This document shows positions 55,607 to 64,000 of a stretch of 64,000 nt of DNA, piece after piece (position 1 is the stretch's first letter; each line of letters opens with the position of its first letter). Source of the DNA: Alteromonas mediterranea DE (GTDB lineage Bacteria > Pseudomonadota > Gammaproteobacteria > Enterobacterales > Alteromonadaceae); the NCBI RefSeq assembly GCF_000020585.3, contig NC_011138.3, positions 2,213,136 to 2,277,135 of the forward strand, in the 5' to 3' direction. The notes beneath the pieces are model-generated. The model was not told the origin of the DNA. It saw nothing but the letters and a program-made list of their open reading frames with translations, and made no database searches. The position numbers and the translations under genes are program-made.

Positions 55607-56651
55607 ATGAAAAAAACCATTGCAGCGTGCATTGCCGCCACATTCGCAGTTAATTACTCTACAGCTGCACTTGCCGAAGAAGCATTCATGGCACCATTGG
55701 TTGAGCAATCGGTTCTTTTGGACATAGACGCTGATTCATTTGTCGTTATTGTCGGTGAACGCGGTCACGTATTAGTGTCAGAAGATGGTAAGGCGTTTAA
55801 TCAAAAAGCCGTACCAACTCAATCAACGCTTACAGCAACTACGGTTGTTGGAGAAAATATTTGGGCAGTAGGTCACGACGCTGTCATTCTTCACTCTTCA
55901 GATAAGGGCGAAACCTGGGAGATACAAAATTATCAACCTGATCTTCAACGCCCATTTTTAGATGTATTATTCTTTGATGATAAGCAAGGTATCGCTACAG
56001 GTGCCTATGGCCTGTTTTATCGTACTTTAGACGGTGGGAAGACGTGGGCTGCGGAGCGTCATGCCAGCCTGCTTGACCCCATGGATCAAGAATATCTCGA
56101 AGAGGTTCGCAAAGAAGACGAGGCGTTTTATCAACAAGAACTTGAATCTATATTACCCCACCTTAATCGCGTTACCCTTGACGGTGATACGCTTTACCTT
56201 GCGGGCGAAGCAGGTTTGTTGCCAAAAGTACCGATATGGGAAGTCGTGGGAGCGCTATTTTGTTGATTACACAGGGTCATTCTTCGATATTAAACCGTTA
56301 GATGAAAACACCGTTTTGGCGGTGGGCCTTCGCGGGAACATTTTTGTAAATAAAAACCAAGGTGAGTGGGAGTACGTTCAGACCTGTTCAACCAGTACGC
56401 TTAACTCAATTCTTATTGGCTCTGAGTCGAAGGTTTATGCTTTAGGTAACAACGGAATGATGGTTAGCGCACAGCGCCCACTTCCAACTAGCATGCGTGA
56501 CCCTTATGCCAACCCTTCGGATTGCAAAGCTGACGATGGCATTGTCGTATCTCAGATTAAAGATAAAGCCGCGCTTTTAAATGCCACACAGTTTAACGGT
56601 ACAAGCATTGCTGTTACCGCAAATGGCATTAAAACGTTGAATTTAAAATAG
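55607..56651 (+). pseudogene. YCF48/BNR-repeat periplasmic protein, frameshifted
   Basis: This protein has a signal peptide and a chain of BNR/beta-propeller repeats ('ILHSSDKGETWEIQNYQ', 'FYRTLDGGKTWAAERH'). The first frame breaks off at 56266 after 'LLPKVPIWEVVG'; the second carries on as GKSWERYFVDYTGSFFDIKPLDENTV to 56651. The expected repeat 'KSTDMGKSWE' appears if one A is added in the AAAA run at 56224-56227 and another after the GGG at 56238-56240. The repaired gene would encode 348 residues, normal for the family. In related clusters it is a small periplasmic partner of the MMPL transporter. Sequence error or genuine decay are both possible. Confidence 0.82.
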
Positions 56652-56666
56652 GGCAGTATAAGAACA

Positions 56667-58985
56667 ATGACCCATTTCCTTGAAAAATTAGTGTTTGGTA
56701 ACCGAAAGATTGTGGTGGCGTTATTCACCATTGCGACGGTTTTTCTAGGTTACCAAGCCTCACAAATGCGCCTAGACGCAGGTTTTGAAAAAAACATTCC
56801 GCTAAATCACGAATACATGAAAACCTATATTGAGCATCGCCAAGATTTTGGTGGGGCAAATAATATTCTAGTATCCGTGTGTGATAAAAACGACAATATC
56901 TATAATCAAAACTTCTTCGATACCCTTAAGAATGTTCACGATCAGTTGTTTTTTATTAATGGTGTTAACCGTTCTCTGGTTATTTCTCTTTTTTCTCCGT
57001 CAACCCGCTTTACCGAGATTGTAGAGGGCGGATTTGCTGGCGGGCCTGTAATTCCGGCTGATTTCAATTCATCTAATCCCGAAGCCCTAGAGCTTGTTGC
57101 AGCAAACGTTGAGAAGGCCAATATTGTTGGTCGACAAGTTTCAAGCGATTACAGCTGCGCCATGGTGACAGCCCAACTGCTTGATATTGACCCTCAAACC
57201 GGTGAGCCGCTAGACACCCTAGCACTGGCAGCAGAGCTTGAAGAGCAACTTCGCGGTCAATACGAAAACGATAACACTTCTATTCATATTATCGGCTTCG
57301 CGAAAATGATTGGCGATGTGGCGGATGGTGCAAAAGACGTACTGGTCTTTTTCGCCATAGCTATCGCTATCACAGCGGTTATGGTGTATTTCTTCTCTCG
57401 AAGCATTATGCTCACTATTTTACCGTTAGTATGTTCGATTATTGCGGTTATTTGGCAGCTCGGGTTATTGACTTCAATTGGCTTTGGTATGGACCCTATG
57501 TCAATTTTGGTTCCATTCCTTGTATTTGCGATTGGTGTAAGTCACGGCGTACAGATGATCAATGCGGTAGAAAAGCACGCGGTAACAGGCATTGGTGCAA
57601 AACGTGCCTCGATGGCGGCGTTTAGAAACTTGTTGGTTCCAGGCGGAATAGCGCTGTTGTCCGATACAGTAGGCTTTATGACACTACTGGTTATCGATAT
57701 CGGTATCATTCGTGAACTGGCAATAACAGCGAGTATGGGTGTGGCGGTAATTATACTTACCAACCTATTACTGCTTCCTGTATTGATGAGTTTCTTGAAA
57801 CTTGACCAAAAGTATGTAGAAAAATTTGCGGGTAAGGAAAACGCCAATTCAAAATTCTGGGAAGTGATTGCATCTTGTTCGCGTAAAAAGCCGGCGGCAA
57901 TCATCTTAATTGTCACCGCTATCTTATTTGTATTCGGGCACTTCCAAGCTCAGAATATGAAAATAGGGGACTTGCATGCTGGTGCACCTGCACTTCATGA
58001 GACGTCGCGATACAACCAAGACACTTTCCTTATTACCGACAAGTACGAAGTTACGGTCGATTACATTTCCATTTTGGTAGAAACTACGCCAGAGGCATGT
58101 ACATCGCATAGCGTGATGAAGGCCATGGATGACTTCCAGTGGAAAATGGAAAACGTACAAGGTGTTCAATCGGCAGTATCGTTGGCCTCGGTAGCGAAAA
58201 TTGTAAATGCAGGTTACAACGAAGGTAACGTCAAGTGGCAAGTCATTCCGCGCAACCAGCAAACCTTAGTTCAAGCTATTTCTCGTGTTCCAACATCATC
58301 AGGTCTATTAAACGGCGACTGCTCGGTCATGCCTATAATCCTGTTTATGGAAGATCATAAAGCTGAAACGATTTCTCGCGTCGTTGACGCCGTTAAGTCA
58401 TATCGCGCTGAATACCAAAGTGACGATATGAAGTTTAGCTTAGCGTCTGGCCCAGTGGGTGTAATGGCCGCAACTAATGAAGCAGTGAGTGCAGCGCAAG
58501 ACCCAATGATGCTTTACGTGTTCGGTGCGGTAATTGCGCTATGTCTTATTAGCTTCCGCTCAATCAGAGCGACCTTAGTAGTGGTTATCCCACTTTACGT
58601 GGTGTCAGTATTGGCCCAAGCACTGATGACATACCTTCAAATTGGCCTCACCGTTTCTACGTTACCAGTTATCGCACTTGGCGTGGGCATCGGAGTGGAC
58701 TATGGTATTTATATACTCTCTACGAAGAGCTTAATGTTGAAGAAAGGTGCGACGGTGCAAGAAGCTTATTTCGCCGCACTTAAAGAGCGTGGAAGCGCTG
58801 TTTTATTTACCGGTATTACGCTAGCAATAGGCGTGAGCACATGGGTGTTCTCATCACTTAAGTTCCAGATGGATATGGGTATACTGCTTACATTTATGTT
58901 CGTAGTAAACATGCTTGGGGCAATAATTGTACTGCCCGCACTTGCAAGATTCCTATGGTGGAATAAGAACGACCCCGGTGCATAA
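56667..58985 (+). CDS. RND-superfamily (MMPL) transporter
   Basis: This 772-residue protein has the RND half-repeat twice: one N-terminal membrane helix, a large periplasmic loop, then five to six helices ('DVLVFFAIAIAITAVMVYFFSRSIMLTILPLVCSIIAVIWQLGLL', 'GVSHGVQMINAVEKHAV'), and the same pattern at 515-765 ('GVGIGVDYGIYILS'). It is of the MMPL/HpnN type that moves lipids or other hydrophobic molecules using the proton gradient. The cluster context (DUF1302, DUF1329, YCF48-like) suggests an envelope-spanning exporter or importer. Substrate unknown. Confidence 0.92.
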   Translation: MTHFLEKLVFGNRKIVVALFTIATVFLGYQASQMRLDAGFEKNIPLNHEYMKTYIEHRQDFGGANNILVSVCDKNDNIYNQNFFDTLKNVHDQLFFINGVNRSLVISLFSPSTRFTEIVEGGFAGGPVIPADFNSSNPEALELVAANVEKANIVGRQVSSDYSCAMVTAQLLDIDPQTGEPLDTLALAAELEEQLRGQYENDNTSIHIIGFAKMIGDVADGAKDVLVFFAIAIAITAVMVYFFSRSIMLTILPLVCSIIAVIWQLGLLTSIGFGMDPMSILVPFLVFAIGVSHGVQMINAVEKHAVTGIGAKRASMAAFRNLLVPGGIALLSDTVGFMTLLVIDIGIIRELAITASMGVAVIILTNLLLLPVLMSFLKLDQKYVEKFAGKENANSKFWEVIASCSRKKPAAIILIVTAILFVFGHFQAQNMKIGDLHAGAPALHETSRYNQDTFLITDKYEVTVDYISILVETTPEACTSHSVMKAMDDFQWKMENVQGVQSAVSLASVAKIVNAGYNEGNVKWQVIPRNQQTLVQAISRVPTSSGLLNGDCSVMPIILFMEDHKAETISRVVDAVKSYRAEYQSDDMKFSLASGPVGVMAATNEAVSAAQDPMMLYVFGAVIALCLISFRSIRATLVVVIPLYVVSVLAQALMTYLQIGLTVSTLPVIALGVGIGVDYGIYILSTKSLMLKKGATVQEAYFAALKERGSAVLFTGITLAIGVSTWVFSSLKFQMDMGILLTFMFVVNMLGAIIVLPALARFLWWNKNDPGA

Positions 58986-59007
58986 ATTATTTTTGCATAG
59001 CTAAGCA

Positions 59008-59036
59008 GAAAAAAGGGCCGTTAGGCCCTTTTTTTT
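59008..59036 (+). terminator. Terminator of the DUF1302-MMPL cluster
   Basis: A-run, perfect aaaagggcc/ggccctttt stem with a gtta loop and eight T residues, 22 bases after the transporter stop. Confidence 0.9.
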
Positions 59037-59181
59037 GGGTCTTTTTTGCATAGTTATCTATGCTGTTAATATAAGGTTAAAAATGGGCTTTCATTAGCGC
59101 CATTTATTAGAGAAAATAGTTTGGTACTCGGCACTTATACCAAGTCGGATTGGTATTACGACATTCAAAAAAGGTTAACAA

Positions 59182-62100
59182 ATGACAGTCACCTCACAGC
59201 GACACTCAGTACTGCTAGACAATGTATTTGCACTTATCGACAAGAAAGTAGATACCAAGCAGAAGTCTCTTGTGCAGCAATTCGGACGTCTGTTGTATAA
59301 AAACATATCAAGCGATGACTTAGAAAATCGCAACGACAGCGACCTGTATGGTGCAACACTTAGTTTATGGAACGGACTAGCAAAGTTCGATAATACATCG
59401 CCTTATATTCGCGTTTTTAATCCAGAAATAGCCAAGCATGGATGGCACTCTAGTCATACGATTGTTGAAATTATCGTTTCGGATATGCCATTTTTAGTTG
59501 ATTCTGTGCGTATGTTGCTGAACCGACTAAATATTACCGCTCATTTATTTCTTCATAGCCCCATTGGCATCAAGCGAGACAACTCAAACAAAGTCGACGC
59601 GTTTGCAGAGCCGGGGAAGATTATTAATGGCGCGAAAAAAGAAACCGTTTTGTTTATCGAAATTGATACACAAACGTCGAAAAAAGACATTGATGCATTA
59701 ACGCAAGAGCTTTATTCAGTGGTTGATGAAGTGTCTCTAGCCGTCAAAGACTGGCAGGGAATGACCAACACACTACAAGAAGTGATAAAAAAGAGCGCTA
59801 CGTTTAATTGGCCTGTTTCTGCAGACGCGAAAAAGCAAACTAAAGCGTATTTAGAGTGGCTGGGCGATCATAACTTCACCATGATGGGCTATCGTTATTA
59901 CGACGTTAAAGCTATTGAAGGTGATCATAGATGGATACCGCAAAACGATACTAGCCTTGGGTTGCTAAAAAACTCGATTAATGACCGAGAACGTTTGTTG
60001 TCTCGCTTGCCTGCTTCAGCAAGAGCCGAAGCTCTTAGCAAGAATCCGTTAATTCTAACTAAAACCAATTCACGCGCTCGCGTACACCGACCTGCCTACA
60101 TGGATTACGTGGGTGTTAAAGAGTTTAATAAAGTTGGTCAAGTTGTGGGAGAGCATCGTTTCCTAGGTTTGTATTCGGCTTCTTTTTACAATAATAGCGT
60201 TACCCAACTACCTATTCTTCGAGAGAAAATTAAGCGAATCTGTGAGCTCTCAGGTTTTGAACCAGGTACCCATGCCTACAAGGCCTTCGCAAACATTATT
60301 GAGACCTATCCTCGTGATGAGCTTCTTCAAACGCCGGCAGAAGAACTTGCTCAAATTGTAATGGGCATCTTTCAGATGCAAGAGCGCGGTATTTCTCGTC
60401 TGTTTATTCGAAAAGATACATTTGGCCGCTTTTTCTCATGCATGGTTTTTGTTCCAAGAGAGCGCTACAACACTGAGCTAAGAAAAGAAACACAAGCGCT
60501 TTTAAAAGCGTCCTTAGGTGCAGCAGAGGAAGTGGAATTTACTACTTTCTTCTCAGAGTCTGTATATGCCCGTACGCACTATATTGCGAGAGTCAACGAC
60601 AACAACGCGGAATTCGATGTGAAGGAAATAGAGCAAAACATTATTGAGTTGACCAAAACGTGGAACGACAGACTAGCGTCAGCAATTTCAGCCGCCCACG
60701 GTGAGGCGTCAGGCAAAGCGCTAGAACGCAAGTATAACAACGCGTTCTCTCGAAGCTACATGGAACACAACCTTCCATCGGCTGCACTGGTTGATATCGG
60801 CAAACTTGAGACCCTAGACGACAACCATACCCTTGATATGCTGTTCTATCGTCCGCAAGAAGAAGGCGCCGACAGTCAGGTGGTTAAGCTTAAGCTTTTC
60901 CATCGCGCAGAGCCTATTCACTTATCAGACGTTTTGCCTATGCTTGAGAATTTTGGGTTACGCGTAATCGACGAGAGCCCATATAAAATCACATGTTCAG
61001 AAGGTGAGCGTAATTGGGTCATGGACTTCACCATGCTGCACAAAAGCGGCCAGCATTTTGACATGGAAAAGGCGCAAGTCCTGTTCCAAGACGCGTTTGC
61101 AAAGGTGTGGTACAAAACGTTAGAAGACGACGCATTCAACCGCCTTATTTTAGGCGCGAACATGACGGGGCGTAAGGTAACCGTATTGCGCGCTTATGCT
61201 AAGTACATGCGTCAAACCGGTAGCTCCTTCAGTCGTGACTATATTGCTAATACGTTAGCTAATTACCCAGACATTGCCCGTTTACTGGTGGACTTTTTCG
61301 ACCAGCGCTTCAATCCGAAGAAAAAGCGTAGTGAGAAAAAAGAAGAGGCACTTTTAGACACCATCAAGGCACAACTAGACAACGTTAGTAACTTAGATGA
61401 CGACCGTATAATTCGTCGTTACCTTGATATGATGTCTGCCACTTTGCGCACGAACTTCTATCAGAATGATGAAGCAGGCGATGAGAAATCTTATGTCTCA
61501 TTTAAGATGATGCCTGAACTTATTCCTGAAATGCCGCTGCCTTTACCGAAATTTGAAATTTTTGTTTACAGCCCGCGGGTTGAAGGTGTGCACCTTCGAG
61601 GCGGTAAAGTTGCACGCGGTGGCCTACGCTGGTCAGACCGACAAGAAGACTTCAGAACCGAAGTACTTGGCCTGGTAAAAGCACAGCAAGTTAAAAATAC
61701 GGTTATCGTACCGGTTGGCGCAAAAGGTGGGTTTGTCTGTAAGAATCTGCCTGTAGGCCAAGGGCGCGAGGCTATCCAAGCAGAAGGTCAAGCATGTTAT
61801 CGCATCTTTATCACCAGCTTACTGGATATTACCGATAACATTGTTAACGGTGAAATTGTTCCACCTAAAGATGTAGTTCGCCTTGACGATGAAGACCCTT
61901 ACTTGGTGGTTGCGGCCGACAAAGGAACTGCTACGTTCTCTGATATTGCTAACGGTATCGCAGAAGACTTTGGCTTTTGGTTAGGTGATGCGTTTGCCTC
62001 TGGTGGTAGCATTGGGTACGACCATAAGAAAATGGGTATCACTGCTCGTGGCGGCTGGGAATCGGTTAAACGCCACTTTAGAGAGATTGGCATAGACTGC

Positions 62101-64000
62101 CAGACTACTGATTTCACCTGCGCGGGTGTGGGTGATATGGCGGGCGATGTGTTTGGCAACGGTATGCTGCTTTCAGAGCACACCCGTTTGATTGCTGCAT
62201 TTAACCACATGCACATTTTCTTCGATCCCAACCCGGATGCAGCTGCGAGTTACAAAGAACGCCAACGCCTGTTCGAAAACCCACGCCTTAGCTGGGAAGA
62301 CTACGATAGCAAGCTGATATCGAAAGGGGGCGGTGTATTTAGTCGTGCGTCAAAATCTATCAAACTAACGCCTGAAATGAAAAAGTGGTTAGGCACACGT
62401 CAGTTAACGATGACCCCTAATGAACTTATTCATAACATTCTAAAGATGCCAGTAGATCTTCTTTGGAATGGCGGTATTGGTACCTACATTAAGAGCAAAA
62501 AAGAATCGCATTCTGAAGTAGGCGATCGCGCCAACGACGACTTACGCGTTAATGGCCGCGATGTTCAAGCGAAAATTGTAGGCGAGGGTGGCAACCTTGG
62601 CCTAACCCAATTAGGTCGAATTGAATATGCCGCAAACGGCGGTCGTGTTAATACCGACTTTATTGACAACGTAGGTGGCGTCGACTGCTCAGATAACGAA
62701 GTAAATATTAAAATATTGCTTAATAGTTTGGTTAACGACGGTGAGCTAACCCTTAAGCAGCGCAATAAGTTGCTTTACGATATGACCGACGATGTTAGCG
62801 AAATTGTACTTAAAGACTGCTATCGCCAAACCCAGTCTATCTCCATTACCGAGCTAGCTGGCGTTAAGCAGCTAAAAGAGCAACTTCGCTTCATCCATGG
62901 CTTAGAGCGCGAAGGCCAGTTAAACCGCGAACTGGAATTTATTCCAAGTGATGATGAGATATCAGACCGCGTGGCGACCGATCAAGGTTTGACGCGTCCC
63001 GAGCTGAGCGTTTTGATTGCTTACGGAAAAATGGTGCTTAAAGACGCACTCAATATTCCTGAAATTACTGACAATGCTTACCACGGCAAGCTATTAGTAG
63101 AAGCGTTCCCCAAAATACTGCGTGAGAAGTTCGCTACACACATGCAGCAACACCCGCTTCGAAGCGAAATCATTGCAACGAAATTAACCAACAATATGGT
63201 TAATGACATGGGCCTTAACTTTGTATTTAGAATGCAAGAAGAAACGGGTGCCAGCGTCAGCGAAATTGCCAATGCCTACGCTATTGTGCACGGTATCTTC
63301 AACATGAAGACCTTGTGGGCGCGTATAGAAGAATTAGACAATGCAATTCCAGCAAAACTTCAGCTTAAAATGCTAGATGAAGCGCGCAGAACAATGCGTC
63401 GCGCGTCGCGTTGGTACATTCGACACGGCAATAAGTCTCAAAGTATCGAAGAGGCAATTGAAAGCTATCGCGGCACCTTTGATATTCTTTCTAAGAATTT
63501 GCAGCACTATTTAGTGGAAAGTGAGTACAAACAGCTTGAAGCTGCCACCCAACAATATATTGATAAGGGTGTGCCACAAGATATCGCCTATCAAGTGGCG
63601 AGCTTCTCGAATATGTTCTCTAGTTTCGACCTGGCTCAAATTGTGGAAGCAGACAAGCACGATACGGATGTTGTTGCTAAGCTTTATTATCAACTGGGCT
63701 CTCGTTTAGAACTGCATTGGTTCTTAGATCAGATTAACAATCAGGCTGTAAGTAACCATTGGCAAGCGTTAGCACGTGCCTCATATCGAGAAGAGCTTGA
63801 TTGGCAACAGCGCTCTATCGCCGCTAACTTATTAGCGTCACGTGGGGATATAAGCGACGCTGATCAAATTTTAGATGAATGGATTGAAAGTAATCAGGTA
63901 CTACTTAAGCGCTGGTATCAAATGATGTCAGAGTTTAAGACCAGTACGACACACGAATTTGCGAAATTTTCTGTCGCTTTACGTGAATTGATGCTTTTAA
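59182..64000 (+). CDS. gdhB: Large NAD-dependent glutamate dehydrogenase, 3' end cut by window edge
   Basis: The frame from ATG 59182 stays open for 1606 codons to the end of the window, so only a few residues are missing from a protein normally near 1610. The N-terminal half (about 1-700) holds ACT-like regulatory parts ('VSDMPFLVDSVRMLLNRLNI', 'GITAHLFLHSPIG'-type strand). The catalytic domain has 'LRGGKVARGGLRWSDRQEDFRTEVLGLVKAQQVKNTVIVPVGAKGGFV' and the dinucleotide-binding 'GVGDMAGDVFGNGMLLSEHTRLIAAFNHMHIFFDPNPD'. It converts glutamate to 2-oxoglutarate and ammonia for catabolism. It follows a strong terminator and so has its own promoter. The symbol follows Pseudomonas usage. Confidence 0.95.
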   Translation, partial: MTVTSQRHSVLLDNVFALIDKKVDTKQKSLVQQFGRLLYKNISSDDLENRNDSDLYGATLSLWNGLAKFDNTSPYIRVFNPEIAKHGWHSSHTIVEIIVSDMPFLVDSVRMLLNRLNITAHLFLHSPIGIKRDNSNKVDAFAEPGKIINGAKKETVLFIEIDTQTSKKDIDALTQELYSVVDEVSLAVKDWQGMTNTLQEVIKKSATFNWPVSADAKKQTKAYLEWLGDHNFTMMGYRYYDVKAIEGDHRWIPQNDTSLGLLKNSINDRERLLSRLPASARAEALSKNPLILTKTNSRARVHRPAYMDYVGVKEFNKVGQVVGEHRFLGLYSASFYNNSVTQLPILREKIKRICELSGFEPGTHAYKAFANIIETYPRDELLQTPAEELAQIVMGIFQMQERGISRLFIRKDTFGRFFSCMVFVPRERYNTELRKETQALLKASLGAAEEVEFTTFFSESVYARTHYIARVNDNNAEFDVKEIEQNIIELTKTWNDRLASAISAAHGEASGKALERKYNNAFSRSYMEHNLPSAALVDIGKLETLDDNHTLDMLFYRPQEEGADSQVVKLKLFHRAEPIHLSDVLPMLENFGLRVIDESPYKITCSEGERNWVMDFTMLHKSGQHFDMEKAQVLFQDAFAKVWYKTLEDDAFNRLILGANMTGRKVTVLRAYAKYMRQTGSSFSRDYIANTLANYPDIARLLVDFFDQRFNPKKKRSEKKEEALLDTIKAQLDNVSNLDDDRIIRRYLDMMSATLRTNFYQNDEAGDEKSYVSFKMMPELIPEMPLPLPKFEIFVYSPRVEGVHLRGGKVARGGLRWSDRQEDFRTEVLGLVKAQQVKNTVIVPVGAKGGFVCKNLPVGQGREAIQAEGQACYRIFITSLLDITDNIVNGEIVPPKDVVRLDDEDPYLVVAADKGTATFSDIANGIAEDFGFWLGDAFASGGSIGYDHKKMGITARGGWESVKRHFREIGIDCQTTDFTCAGVGDMAGDVFGNGMLLSEHTRLIAAFNHMHIFFDPNPDAAASYKERQRLFENPRLSWEDYDSKLISKGGGVFSRASKSIKLTPEMKKWLGTRQLTMTPNELIHNILKMPVDLLWNGGIGTYIKSKKESHSEVGDRANDDLRVNGRDVQAKIVGEGGNLGLTQLGRIEYAANGGRVNTDFIDNVGGVDCSDNEVNIKILLNSLVNDGELTLKQRNKLLYDMTDDVSEIVLKDCYRQTQSISITELAGVKQLKEQLRFIHGLEREGQLNRELEFIPSDDEISDRVATDQGLTRPELSVLIAYGKMVLKDALNIPEITDNAYHGKLLVEAFPKILREKFATHMQQHPLRSEIIATKLTNNMVNDMGLNFVFRMQEETGASVSEIANAYAIVHGIFNMKTLWARIEELDNAIPAKLQLKMLDEARRTMRRASRWYIRHGNKSQSIEEAIESYRGTFDILSKNLQHYLVESEYKQLEAATQQYIDKGVPQDIAYQVASFSNMFSSFDLAQIVEADKHDTDVVAKLYYQLGSRLELHWFLDQINNQAVSNHWQALARASYREELDWQQRSIAANLLASRGDISDADQILDEWIESNQVLLKRWYQMMSEFKTSTTHEFAKFSVALRELMLL

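Noticed and set aside
60918..63693. Several minus-strand frames of 60-110 codons
   Set aside because: All lie inside the glutamate dehydrogenase gene and are shadows of it.

Overview
The window looks like a chromosomal segment of a marine gammaproteobacterium of the Alteromonadaceae, most likely Alteromonas. This is inferred from protein resemblance and gene neighbourhoods (pabB-nudL-sdaA and msrC-proQ-prc as in other gammaproteobacteria, a GlyGly-CTERM subtilase, a large NAD-dependent glutamate dehydrogenase). No rRNA, tRNA or CRISPR array was seen. Both ends cut genes: a LysR regulator lacks its N-terminus at the left edge, and the glutamate dehydrogenase lacks only its last residues at the right edge.

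Region 1 (1-5.6 kb) is accessory. It holds a LysR fragment, a tyrosine recombinase broken by an in-frame TGA, a non-coding stretch rich in inverted repeats, a small membrane protein, a secreted trypsin-like protease, an ISNCY/IS1202-like transposase with three repeats at its left end but no recognisable right end, and a protein that stops just beside that element.

Region 2 (5.8-30 kb) is mostly core genome. It contains a radical-SAM/DUF4130 DNA-repair-type pair behind a strong LexA box, a response regulator with TPRs, trhO, an EF-hand protein, a DEAD-box helicase, a 3-oxoacid CoA-transferase pair with a divergent LysR gene around a 27-bp palindrome, an orphan histidine kinase, cysB, the pabB-nudL-sdaA group (sdaA is frameshifted), a class I fumarase, rmuC with its own LexA box, and a 1321-residue subtilase.

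Region 3 (30-36 kb) has an intact IS5-family element inserted at a CTAG site, then a complete branched-chain 2-oxoacid dehydrogenase operon (E1alpha, E1beta, E2). The CoA transferase, the branched-chain complex and the thioesterase fit growth on amino acids and acyl compounds.

Region 4 (35-52 kb) carries rlmJ, a eukaryotic-type protein kinase with an unrecognised C-terminal half, a frameshifted tesB, a gamma-carbonic anhydrase, a serine/alanine-glyoxylate aminotransferase, a SIMPL protein, msrC-hypothetical-proQ-prc, two sodium-coupled transporters, pepN and a DUF2835 gene.

Region 5 (52-59 kb) is a four-gene envelope cassette: DUF1302, DUF1329, a YCF48-like protein (frameshifted) and an MMPL/RND transporter. 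It is probably an envelope-spanning route for a hydrophobic substrate. The NAD-glutamate dehydrogenase gene follows.

Three otherwise well-conserved genes (sdaA, tesB, the YCF48-like gene) carry small indels at or beside short homopolymers. Either the underlying sequence has homopolymer errors or these genes are recently broken. In sdaA the junction is exactly a T TTA AAA slippery heptamer, and a -1 shift there restores the full protein.
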